Shown piece after piece: positions 1-7,786 of a DNA stretch of 64,000 nucleotides. The DNA is from Sporolactobacillus pectinivorans. GTDB taxonomy: Bacteria; Bacillota; Bacilli; Bacillales; Sporolactobacillaceae. Position 1 is the stretch's first letter, and each line of letters starts with the position of its first letter. The DNA is taken from assembly GCF_002802965.1 (NCBI RefSeq), contig NZ_NXGA01000001.1:533177-597176 (forward strand), given 5' to 3'. The translations under genes and the position numbers were made by a program. The notes under the pieces are model-generated. The model saw only the letters and a program-made list of their open reading frames with translations, was not told the DNA's origin and searched no databases.

Positions 1-4
1 GTGA

Positions 5-535
5 AGAAGTATAGGATTTCAACCGCAGGAATCAACTTTAGGCGTTAGAGGTTTCGCAAATTTCTTGGTTTTAGCGAATAATGTAAGATATATTGGTGAA
101 ATTGGTCTAGATTTTTCCTCAAGTAGATATTTACCTAAGAATCAACAATTAGATTATTTCGAACAAATAGTTAAATTGTGTGCAGAAAATGATAAACTAA
201 TGTCTGTACATTTACGTAAATCCGAGAAGGCGGCGATAGACATTATAAAGAAATATAAACCATCAAAATGCATAATTCATTGGTTTACTGGTTCATTTAC
301 GCAACTAAATGCCGTTGTAGCCTTAAATTGTTATTTTTCCACAAATACTATAATACGACACACAGTAAGAAAGCAAAACCAAAGCTCTCACTTATTCCTA
401 CTAACAGACTCCTAGTAGAAAGTGATGGTCCCTTTACAAAAGTTCAAAGTTAATGGTAATAAATTCACATCCAAATTACTTTCATCAGCCTATCAATCAA
501 TAGCTGAATACTATGCGAACATTCTTGTTGAAAGA
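5..535 (+). pseudogene. TatD-family metal-dependent hydrolase remnant (QatD-like)
   Basis: The reading frame is open from the left edge and encodes TatD-family landmarks: IGEIGLDF near the start, a metal-ligand-type SVHLRK, IIHWFTG, and later LLVESDGPFTK. The last motif is reached only after a frame change around 340-400. The following KVNGNKF...YQSIAEYY needs a second frame change near 450. TatD proteins are Mg-dependent DNases or deoxyribonuclease-like hydrolases. The ESDGPF variant with a following NGKK-type stretch recalls the TatD-like QatD of Qat anti-phage loci; that link is inference, because qatABC would lie outside the window. The 5' part is cut off by the window edge. Two frameshifts make it a pseudogene. 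Confidence 0.7.
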
Positions 536-703
536 AGAAGATCTCAAAAAACACACCCCTTTGCCAAGCCAGTGAGAAACATGGAAAATTCGTTTCTCTT
601 CCCATCTTTCATACTGACTCTCACCGGGACAATGCTATTTGTTGCAAGATACCTCTTTTCTATGAAACTTTTAAGTATTGAAAAAAAGCCTGAGCGGACC
701 TAA

Positions 704-1254
704 TCATCCGTACAGATTTTTGAATAAGTACATATAGCTCTAAAAAATAAAACCATCGCTAAAATAAACTTTTTTATCTCTGTAATTCTATCTCCTATAA
801 TTGTGTCGTGATACTTTGAACGATATTATTCGATATTCAGACTGCACTACTGACGAAATACAGAGAGATGCATCAGTACATCAGCGACTCCATTTACATC
901 ACTAGAGGTTGTGACATAGATGGGACTCTTTGATTTCAACATCCGCATACGTCATTACAATCGGGATTCTTGTCAATTTGATGCCATGGGTACACCATGG
1001 CATCACTGAACGCGGCTGTCTGGTTCCCATAGAATTGCTCACTTGCCATATCGGTGCATGGCCTGATACAAGTTTAAGCAGGATTTTATGTCCCGAATTA
1101 CTTGAACTGTAGTTGGATGATATGTCCATGACTGTTAAGAAGAGTCCCGTCCGTATCCGAAAAAATGTCTCTAATCATATTTCAGCGTTCCTTTATTCAA
1201 TACTTCAAATATTTTACAGCCGTTTGTCTCCTCTACTATTCTCATCTTAGTCTA
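704..1254. other. gene-poor stretch
   Basis: No convincing gene is seen. Overlapping small frames exist on both strands (902-1129 minus, 930-1112 plus) but neither has a ribosome binding site or a recognisable domain. Confidence 0.5.
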
Positions 1255-2412
1255 TCATTTATTCTTCTCCATATGAGGTTGCAGCACCCGGATCCATACG
1301 CGTCCTGTAATCAAAAGTAGACTGCCAGTCACCCACAGTAAAGCATTTCCAGTAACATCATTCGGGCCGAGGTTGCCGAGAAAATTCCATACCATCGGTG
1401 CAAAGAAGGCACTAATCACAGTGGCAATCGTCAGATAACTACTCAAAGTATCGACCTGATCATCAGCAAGCCCAAGATTACTGCGAAATACCAGATATGG
1501 TCCGGTGTACGAATAGATATAGTTGAAAAAGACTGCGGCGAGGATTGCAACTACTTGGTTCTTAGCAAGTAAGAGCACCGCAACAGAAACCGCAGCACCG
1601 CCATAACCCAAAACGAGCGTATATTGACGCAGTCGGCGGTAGACCAAGCCAAAGGATAGGCCAGCAATCAGGCCGCCAATATTCATTGCAGCAAGCGTCC
1701 AATTAACTACCGACGCATCTCCGAATCCTCTCGTCAAAAATAGACTGGGCAGTTTTAGCTGAACGCCCCAAATCAACAAATATGTGATAAAAGCCAGTCT
1801 GATAAAACGCCAACGTTCATTGTTTAAGTGACTACGTACATGCTCATGTGTATCCGTCTCCCCGACTGCTGGGACAAAGCACCATACACCAACTGCAACA
1901 ACGCCCAAAAGCAGATATATAAGGAATACTGATCGCCAGTTCAACGCCACCACAACGCCAGCCAACGCAAGCAACAATGCATTTCCTAAAGCGGATAGCC
2001 CCGTCTGATAACCAAGCAATCGTGTGCGAAACTCCCCGGTGTATACATGAGCAATCAGCCCAATGGCATGTGGTGAAAACAGACCAATGCCCAATCCGAG
2101 CGCAAGGCGGCTGACCATAATCAGTGTAAAATTTTTGATCAATAGGGGAATGACTCCGGCCCAAGCAGCAATCAGCAACCCCGTGATCACAACACTGCGA
2201 CTGCCGTAGCGATAGGTCAACTTTGGATTCAGTAAAAGTGTCGCCAGAGCGCTAAGATTCGCTGCTGTTACAAGCCATTCAATCATAGTCGTCGGCATCT
2301 GCGGGTATGCATGTTCCAGTTGAGGAATTATCCCGGTGATAATCGTTGAAACGCCACCAACCATCGAAATGCTTAAAATGCTGACCGTTGTCGTGAACCG
2401 AGATTGACTCAA
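1255..2412 (-). CDS. MFS transporter
   Basis: A 385-residue membrane protein with about twelve hydrophobic segments and a typical major facilitator layout: an N-terminal half beginning SILSISMVGGVSTIITGIIP, a conserved loop with SRLALGLGIGLFSP (MFS motif C-like region), a charged central loop near residues 190-205, and a second six-helix half. It is probably a proton-driven exporter or small-solute permease in the cytoplasmic membrane; the substrate cannot be read from the sequence. Its start overlaps the end of the upstream phosphatase gene by 4 bp (ATGA type), so the two are translationally coupled. It is the last gene of the minus-strand group 3818-1255. Confidence 0.85.
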   Translation of the reverse strand: MSQSRFTTTVSILSISMVGGVSTIITGIIPQLEHAYPQMPTTMIEWLVTAANLSALATLLLNPKLTYRYGSRSVVITGLLIAAWAGVIPLLIKNFTLIMVSRLALGLGIGLFSPHAIGLIAHVYTGEFRTRLLGYQTGLSALGNALLLALAGVVVALNWRSVFLIYLLLGVVAVGVWCFVPAVGETDTHEHVRSHLNNERWRFIRLAFITYLLIWGVQLKLPSLFLTRGFGDASVVNWTLAAMNIGGLIAGLSFGLVYRRLRQYTLVLGYGGAAVSVAVLLLAKNQVVAILAAVFFNYIYSYTGPYLVFRSNLGLADDQVDTLSSYLTIATVISAFFAPMVWNFLGNLGPNDVTGNALLWVTGSLLLITGRVWIRVLQPHMEKNK

Positions 2413-3206
2413 AATTGTTTCTCCAGCAGTTGGTCAATAAAGCTGAGAACGCCTTGCGACTGATTATCGGTCGTCTTTGCCTTCGCTACAGCGGTAACAG
2501 CCGGTTGAGCATTTTGCATCGAAACGCCGAGTCCAACTTCTCTAATCATTTCAAGATCGTTCCCACCATCACCAAATGCACACATTTCACTCAGAGCGAT
2601 TCCAAGAACTGTTCCCAATTCCCTTAGCCCTGCAGCTTTGTTCATCCCTAACTGAATGACATCAATATCGCCATGTCCGCTACTTGTCGGTTCAGCTAAT
2701 CCGATTAACATGATTCGCAGACGTGCGACAATATCCTCAGTCAGTTCAGGCGGGCAAGTGATCGCGAACTTCAAAACATTATCGTCGATATGGTCAAAAT
2801 CTTCTACAACAGTCAATTGATGGTAGTAGCGATGCACAAACTGAATGTGCGCTTCACCTTCGCTTGCTCGTGCATAGGCACACTTCTGCCCACATACGAG
2901 TATCTTCAATTCTGGGATCTCAATCAACTTAGGCAAGATTTGCTTGACGGCTAGAGAACTGAAGGCATGCAGCGCATAGACTTGCTTTTCATCAAGAATG
3001 TACGCACCATTCTCAGCAACATAAATTGTATCGGGATAATCTTCAAAAAAGGACTTCAATTGAAAGTATTGGTTCCCACTCGCAACAACAAAGTGAACGC
3101 CTTGTCGTTGCATTTCCGTATACAGCTTCGAAAAATGGAGACGATCATAACTCATGTCGTCGCGTAAGAATGTGCCATCCATATCAGTTGCAATCAACTT
3201 AATCAT
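2409..3206 (-). CDS. Cof-type HAD-superfamily phosphatase
   Basis: A 265-residue HAD hydrolase of the Cof/YidA subclass. Motif I is DMDGTF at residues 8-13 (Asp nucleophile and Asp acid/base), motif II is VVASGNQ around residue 40, and motif IV is FGDGGNDLEMI near residue 210. The cap between them is of the C2 type. Such enzymes dephosphorylate sugar phosphates or similar small metabolites in the cytosol. It begins directly after the acetyltransferase stop and overlaps the MFS gene, so the three form an operon. The substrate is unknown. Confidence 0.9.
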   Translation of the reverse strand: MIKLIATDMDGTFLRDDMSYDRLHFSKLYTEMQRQGVHFVVASGNQYFQLKSFFEDYPDTIYVAENGAYILDEKQVYALHAFSSLAVKQILPKLIEIPELKILVCGQKCAYARASEGEAHIQFVHRYYHQLTVVEDFDHIDDNVLKFAITCPPELTEDIVARLRIMLIGLAEPTSSGHGDIDVIQLGMNKAAGLRELGTVLGIALSEMCAFGDGGNDLEMIREVGLGVSMQNAQPAVTAVAKAKTTDNQSQGVLSFIDQLLEKQF

Positions 3207-3818
3207 TTACGTTCTCCTCAGATAGGCGCGCTGCTCAGCTTTCCAATACGCTTCATCATTATCGGTAATCGGTCGAATGACGCGTGCGGGGTTTCCTGCA
3301 ACAACCACGTTATCAGGAACATCTTTTGTCACGATTGATCCGGCACCGATCACAACGTTACTGCCGATCGTGATACCTAGACAAATTACCGTATTTCCGC
3401 CGATCCAGACGTCATTTCCAATTGTGATTGGATGTCCATATTCAAGATATTCGTTCCGTACACTTGCAACAATTGGGTGTCCAGCAGTATATAGCGAGAC
3501 GCGTGGTCCCAGCATAACATTATCTCCAATGATGATCGGCGCAATGTCTAAGAAAATGCAGTCATAATTTGCATAAAATCGTCTTCCCACATGCAAGTTG
3601 GAACCATAGTCCGCTCGCATCGGCGGTTCGATGTAAGCGTCATTGGTCGGACAGTCAATCATTAAGTTAAGTAACTCGTCACGTTCTTCACTCTGCTCCG
3701 GTTGTGTGCCGTTATAACGCCAAGTCAACTGCTTCGCCTTCAGTCTCATTTGCACCAATTCAGTATCGTTTGAGTCGTATAACTTGCCCGCGAGCATTAA
3801 TTCACGTTCTGTTGGCAT
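3207..3818 (-). CDS. sugar O-acetyltransferase (Maa/LacA family)
   Basis: A 203-residue left-handed beta-helix acetyltransferase. The N-terminal maltose-acetyltransferase domain (MPTERELMLAGKLYDSND) is followed by hexapeptide repeats, including the active-site region with YTAGHP (catalytic His) and the late repeats IGNDVWIGGNTVICLGITIG and VIGAGSIVTKDVPDNVVVAGNPA. It transfers acetyl from acetyl-CoA to a hydroxyl of a sugar such as maltose, glucose or a galactoside. It is the first gene of the operon with the HAD phosphatase and MFS transporter, below an AraC-type regulator on the same strand. The ribosome binding site AGGAGG lies in the 3' arm of a hairpin (3829-3848). Confidence 0.92.
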   Translation of the reverse strand: MPTERELMLAGKLYDSNDTELVQMRLKAKQLTWRYNGTQPEQSEERDELLNLMIDCPTNDAYIEPPMRADYGSNLHVGRRFYANYDCIFLDIAPIIIGDNVMLGPRVSLYTAGHPIVASVRNEYLEYGHPITIGNDVWIGGNTVICLGITIGSNVVIGAGSIVTKDVPDNVVVAGNPARVIRPITDNDEAYWKAEQRAYLRRT

Positions 3819-3828
3819 AAAAAAACCT

Positions 3829-3848
3829 CCTGTAAAATCGATTACAGG
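3829..3848 (-). promoter_or_regulatory. hairpin overlapping the acetyltransferase ribosome binding site
   Basis: On the minus strand CCTGTAA / TTACAGG forms a 7-bp stem with a 6-nt loop. The 3' arm runs directly into AGGAGG, a T-run and the ATG at 3818. It may act as a weak terminator or attenuator after the regulator gene, or sequester the ribosome binding site. Confidence 0.5.
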
Positions 3849-3888
3849 AAGTAGATTAGCATATTTATCAAGCCCTTAAGGGACAATT

Positions 3889-4761
3889 TCAAAGGCAACT
3901 GGTATCATTTTTGTGATAACGTGCATACGCCTGTCGATACTCAGTCGGCGTCATGCCTTTCCATGATTTAAAGTTGCGATTAAATGTCTTACCATTGGTG
4001 AATCCGGATTCGACGGCAATATAGTCAACCGTTTTATCCGTTTCGAGAAGTAGACGCCGCGAGTTCATTAAGCGAACCAAACGAATATAGCGATTTACTG
4101 ACATCTGCAGATTGATATTGAACTGTTGATTAAGTGTTGTCAACGAGACATGGAATTGTTCAGCCAGAATTGTTCCAGTCAGCTGTTGTGCATAATCCCT
4201 ATTGATTGCGTTCATGACAGTATCAATTAGAGGTGGATTAGGATTGGCGTCTTGCGCAATCATGGGAACCGTAAAAGACTCTCCCAATATTGCCAATATC
4301 ATGAAAAAATGACCTAAAATCGACATCCGTGAAAGGTCTGTTACCTGAGAACTGATAAGATCGTGAATCGCGATAAGATGCTCCCGAATTGCTCCATAGG
4401 AAGCCCGATTGGTCTGTGACGAGCGACTGCCCTGTAGGGTAATCTGCCAGTTAGTACTGGCCGGAAACTGTGACTGGAGAATGTTATCATCGATGATAAA
4501 GCCAAACTCTGACCAGTTTGCCTTTGAAGGACCAGTGACACTATGAATAACGCGACGGTTAACTGCCCATACATCTCCTGGATGGTATTCATTTGTCACA
4601 CCATTTGTCACGAACTTCAATGTTGCACCGGACATCAGGCAATTCAGTTCGATTCCTTGATGCCAATGTGGAGAAACATTAATACTCGTTAACGGATCGT
4701 GTTTATAGTATTTGAACGGCAGTCTAGGCGTGAGTTGAACATTTTCATGCTGTATTGTCAT
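3889..4761 (-). CDS. AraC-family transcriptional regulator
   Basis: A 290-residue regulator. The N-terminal half is a cupin-like sensor (SPHWHQGIELNCLMSG near residue 30, YHPGDVWAVNRRVIHSV near 60). The C-terminal 100 residues are an AraC DNA-binding domain with two helix-turn-helix motifs, the second ending IAVESGFTNGKTFNRNFKSWKGMTPTEYRQ, the AraC signature. It probably senses a sugar and controls the adjacent acetyltransferase-phosphatase-MFS operon, which lies 70 bp downstream on the same strand. It is separated from the maltose regulator by a divergent intergenic region. Confidence 0.9.
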   Translation of the reverse strand: MTIQHENVQLTPRLPFKYYKHDPLTSINVSPHWHQGIELNCLMSGATLKFVTNGVTNEYHPGDVWAVNRRVIHSVTGPSKANWSEFGFIIDDNILQSQFPASTNWQITLQGSRSSQTNRASYGAIREHLIAIHDLISSQVTDLSRMSILGHFFMILAILGESFTVPMIAQDANPNPPLIDTVMNAINRDYAQQLTGTILAEQFHVSLTTLNQQFNINLQMSVNRYIRLVRLMNSRRLLLETDKTVDYIAVESGFTNGKTFNRNFKSWKGMTPTEYRQAYARYHKNDTSCL

Positions 4762-5024
4762 GTCTTATCACCTCGCTTGAAGATATAGGGTCACCAGAGC
4801 ATTAAGAGCCTTGCATAACATTAAAAGCATAGCACATTCGAGCTTTGAACGATTAATCAACCGTTTTACCAGTAAGCGATAGAACAATAATAGTTCTAAT
4901 TACTTTCAATAATAACTCCTGAGTCAGCAAGTTACTAAGACAGGTGTTATGGTAAACGTTTATTTTTTTTATAGATACCGCATTTCTTGGATCACATTAC
5001 AGAGAACAATTTTTTGAGAATCCC

Positions 5025-5055
5025 ATGCAACGGTTGCATGAATTTCTGCTATAAT
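5025..5055 (+). promoter_or_regulatory. malR-type operator and extended -10 promoter
   Basis: ATGCAACGGTTGCAT at 5025-5039 is a palindrome related to the two TGCAACCGGTTGCA sites downstream but one base shorter in its centre. It is followed by TGCTATAAT, an extended -10 (TATAAT at 5050-5055). The operator sits where RNA polymerase would contact the -35 region, suggesting autoregulation of the LacI-type gene. Confidence 0.7.
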
Positions 5056-5077
5056 GAAGTACACGGGAGGAATATTG

Positions 5078-6061
5078 ATGGTAACCATTCGGGATGTAGC
5101 AAAATATGCTGGTGTATCTGCATCAACGGCATCACGCGCCATACGGAATAGTTCACTAATCAGCCCAGAAACACGAAAAAAAGTGCAACTTGTTGCAAAA
5201 AAAATGAACTATGTTCCAAATTTCAACGCACATAATCTAGCAACTAACGCCAATAACACTGTTGGTGTTGTTTTCCCAGTTGATAAGGATGATTTGTACC
5301 AAAACCCCTTTTATACTGAATTAATTGAAGGCATTAATCAGGAGTTAACACCAAAGCATTTTTTCATGACGGTGGCTTTAGGTGGTACCATAAAGGAATT
5401 GAAGCAAACTATCAAAATAATGATTGAAAATAGTAAAATTGAGCAATTCATTTTATTGTATTCTATTGAAAATGATCCTATTTTGAAATATTTGCAGCAA
5501 CGAAAAGCAAAGTATGCTGTCATTGGAAAGCCCTATACTAACGCCAATAGCATCCCCTATGTCGACAATGATAATGTCAATGCTGGATTAGATGCAACGG
5601 AATATTTGATAAACAAAGGACATCGTCAGTTAGGGTATGCTTTTACTAGTAGATACCGATTGGTACAAACTGACCGAATGCTTGGTTTTCATGAAGCAAT
5701 TCGTCGCAATGATTCTTATGGTTATGATCTGGAACTGTGCAGTGAACGTTTTGGTACCGCCATTAAGGAATACTTGCAACGCTATCCAGACATTTCTGCC
5801 ATTTTGGCGAGTGATGATATTTTAGCCTTTCAAGTCCAAAAAGCTGTGCAGCGAATTGTCCCTGAAAGGCAGATTGAACTGATGGGATTCAACGATTCTT
5901 TATTTGCTAAATTTGCCGAACCGAAAATCAGCACCGTACAAATTTATCCGAAACGACTTGGCAAGGCAGCCGCACAGTTGATTATTCAGCAACTCGAGCA
6001 GGAATCGAATGAACCTTTCGAAAAAATGATTGTACCCTATAAAATCATCGAACAAAATTAA
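5078..6061 (+). CDS. malR: LacI-family maltose operon regulator
   Basis: A 327-residue LacI/GalR regulator. The N-terminal helix-turn-helix and hinge region read TIRDVAKYAGVSASTASRAI, followed by a periplasmic-binding-protein-like effector domain (VGVVFPVDKDDLYQNPFYTELI; ILASDDILAFQ near residue 250). The start at 5078 is chosen because GGGAGG lies 7-12 bases before it; an upstream in-frame ATG at 5054 falls within the -10 box and cannot be in the transcript. Three matching palindromes (5025, 6197, 7718) precede this gene, the transporter and the phosphorylase, so it most likely represses all three and is released by maltose or a derivative. The effector is inferred. Confidence 0.88.
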   Translation: MVTIRDVAKYAGVSASTASRAIRNSSLISPETRKKVQLVAKKMNYVPNFNAHNLATNANNTVGVVFPVDKDDLYQNPFYTELIEGINQELTPKHFFMTVALGGTIKELKQTIKIMIENSKIEQFILLYSIENDPILKYLQQRKAKYAVIGKPYTNANSIPYVDNDNVNAGLDATEYLINKGHRQLGYAFTSRYRLVQTDRMLGFHEAIRRNDSYGYDLELCSERFGTAIKEYLQRYPDISAILASDDILAFQVQKAVQRIVPERQIELMGFNDSLFAKFAEPKISTVQIYPKRLGKAAAQLIIQQLEQESNEPFEKMIVPYKIIEQN

Positions 6062-6097
6062 TTAAAAAATGTACTGGCGGATTTGGTTCGCCAATCG

Positions 6098-6137
6098 AGC
6101 AGTTAGTTCGCCTAAACCGCGAAACAGCTGCTTTTTT
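6098..6137 (+). terminator. probable terminator after malR
   Basis: AGCAG / CTGCT arms enclose a partly paired stem and are followed by TTTTTT, 35 bp after the malR stop. Confidence 0.6.
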
Positions 6138-6196
6138 GTTTGCTTTTTGATACAATCGACTGTTTCTTTGTAAATAAATATTCAAAATTTTTTATT

Positions 6197-6234
6197 TGCA
6201 ACCGGTTGCATTTTTTTGTAAGCCGTTACATAAT
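6197..6234 (+). promoter_or_regulatory. MalR operator and promoter of the transporter
   Basis: TGCAACCGGTTGCA (6197-6210) is a perfect palindrome. Its right end forms a -35-like TTGCAT (6206-6211), with CATAAT 17 bp downstream (6229-6234). A second dyad TGTAAGCCGTTACA (6217-6230), similar but not identical to a catabolite-responsive cre element, lies in the spacer. Confidence 0.7.
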
Positions 6235-6302
6235 AGATTATGCAAGTAACGAACATTATCCTTTTTAAGGCATTGTTGTTCGATTATGAAGGAGGAGAAA
6301 GA

Positions 6303-7670
6303 ATGATGTATCAAGAACAACCCGTTAAGGCCGATGTAAAAAGCACCGAACAGAAATTGCCAAGTCTTCCGGTCAGTACGATTTGGATGATTAGTTTTGG
6401 GTTTTTGGGCGTGCAAATGGCATTCTCATTGCAAAGTTCAAATATGGGACGGATCTTCCAGACGATTGGCGCAGATCCTACTAAACTCGGTTTCTTCTTT
6501 ATCTTGCCTCCGCTGGCAGGTTTAGTTGTTCAACCCTTAGTTGGTTATTTTTCCGACCGCACGTGGATACCAAAACTTGGACGCCGTATCCCTTATCTGC
6601 TCATCGGAGCCATTGTTGCCGTCATTGTCATGTGCCTATTGCCTAATTCAGGCAGTTTTGGTTTTGGTTTTGGTTCAATGACAGCGCTGACATTCGGAGC
6701 CATCACGATTCTGTTCATGGATCTGTCATCGAACGTTGCTATGCAACCGTTTAAAATGATGGTCGGCGATATGGTTAACGAGGAGCAAAAAGGGTATGCC
6801 TATTCTATTCAAAGCTTTCTCTCAAACAGCGGCGCTGTGCTGGCTTGTATTTTCCCCTTTGTTTTAACCGTGCTGGGCACGTCAAACAGTGCACCAAAAG
6901 GGGTTGTCCCTCAATCAGTTGTTATTTCATTTTATGCTGGAGCAATTATTTTAATTGTCTGCAGTTTAATTACGATATTCAAGGTTAAAGAGTATTCACC
7001 TTCTGAGTATGCATTCTATCACGGGTTCACAGATAAAACCGCTCAGAGAGAAAGTAACATTATCAAACTACTTGTCCATGCACCAAAAGTTTTCTGGACC
7101 GTTACTGTCGTGCAACTCTTCTGCTGGATGGGTTTTCAGTATTTGTGGACTTACGGCGCAGGTGCCGTTGCTAAGAATGTTTGGCAGACGATTGATCCAA
7201 CAAGCGCAGCTTATCAAGATGCCGGGAACTGGTTTGGTATTTTATCAGCTGTGTATTCATTTGCTGCCGTTTTGTGGTCACTTGTCTTGTCGCGCTTGCC
7301 AAATGATAAACGCAAACCGGCTTATGCCTTCAGCTTGTTGCTAGGCGGTATCGGTTTTGGTTCTGTATTCTTCATTCATAATCAATGGGCATTGATCGTT
7401 TCATTTATCTTGATCGGTATAACCTGGGCTGCTATGATGACCTTCCCATTCACAATACTGACCAATGCTTTGTCTGGCGAGAATATGGGAACGTATCTCG
7501 GACTGTTCAATGGAAGCATTTGTTTGCCGCAAATTATTGCATCCTGTGCAAGCTTTGCCTTATTCCCGGCGTTTGGATCATCGATGCCGTCAATGATTTT
7601 ATTTTCAGGTGTTATGCTGATTATCGGTGCATTCTCTGTTCCAATTATCAAAGAAACCTATGCAGAATAA
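6303..7670 (+). CDS. malT: MFS disaccharide (maltose) symporter
   Basis: A 455-residue membrane protein with twelve hydrophobic segments of the sucrose/maltose branch of the MFS (SLC45/GPH-like). N-terminal landmarks are SFGFLGVQMAFSLQSSNMGR and the motif-A-like loop GYFSDRTWIPKLGRRIPYL. It should import maltose, or a related glucoside, by proton symport. Start 6303 is set by GGAGG at 6291-6295; an in-frame ATG at 6240 lies upstream of it within the promoter region. It lies between malR and the maltose phosphorylase gene and carries the same operator, so transport of the phosphorylase substrate is the likely role. The symbol is by context. Confidence 0.88.
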   Translation: MMYQEQPVKADVKSTEQKLPSLPVSTIWMISFGFLGVQMAFSLQSSNMGRIFQTIGADPTKLGFFFILPPLAGLVVQPLVGYFSDRTWIPKLGRRIPYLLIGAIVAVIVMCLLPNSGSFGFGFGSMTALTFGAITILFMDLSSNVAMQPFKMMVGDMVNEEQKGYAYSIQSFLSNSGAVLACIFPFVLTVLGTSNSAPKGVVPQSVVISFYAGAIILIVCSLITIFKVKEYSPSEYAFYHGFTDKTAQRESNIIKLLVHAPKVFWTVTVVQLFCWMGFQYLWTYGAGAVAKNVWQTIDPTSAAYQDAGNWFGILSAVYSFAAVLWSLVLSRLPNDKRKPAYAFSLLLGGIGFGSVFFIHNQWALIVSFILIGITWAAMMTFPFTILTNALSGENMGTYLGLFNGSICLPQIIASCASFALFPAFGSSMPSMILFSGVMLIIGAFSVPIIKETYAE

Positions 7671-7689
7671 GTTAATCAGCAATATTAAT

Positions 7690-7703
7690 TGAAACCGCTT
7701 TGA
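7690..7703 (+). promoter_or_regulatory. probable cre (CcpA) site
   Basis: TGAAACCGCTTTGA matches the cre consensus TGWAANCGNTNWCA at 13 of 14 positions and lies just upstream of the phosphorylase promoter, as expected for glucose repression by CcpA. Confidence 0.55.
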
Positions 7704-7710
7704 TTTTTGC

Positions 7711-7739
7711 TTGACTGTGCAACCGGTTGCATTTAATAT
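7711..7739 (+). promoter_or_regulatory. maltose phosphorylase promoter with operator in the spacer
   Basis: TTGACT (7711-7716) and TAATAT (7734-7739) are 17 bp apart. The palindrome TGCAACCGGTTGCA (7718-7731) fills the spacer, so a bound LacI-type repressor would block polymerase directly. Confidence 0.75.
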
Positions 7740-7786
7740 AAGGGCATGAAAGAGCATTCAAAATGGACGTACGAGGAGGAATTGGC

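Noticed and set aside
902-1129. Overlapping frames on both strands, 75 and 60 codons
   Set aside because: No ribosome binding site, no recognised domain, and the two frames shadow each other.
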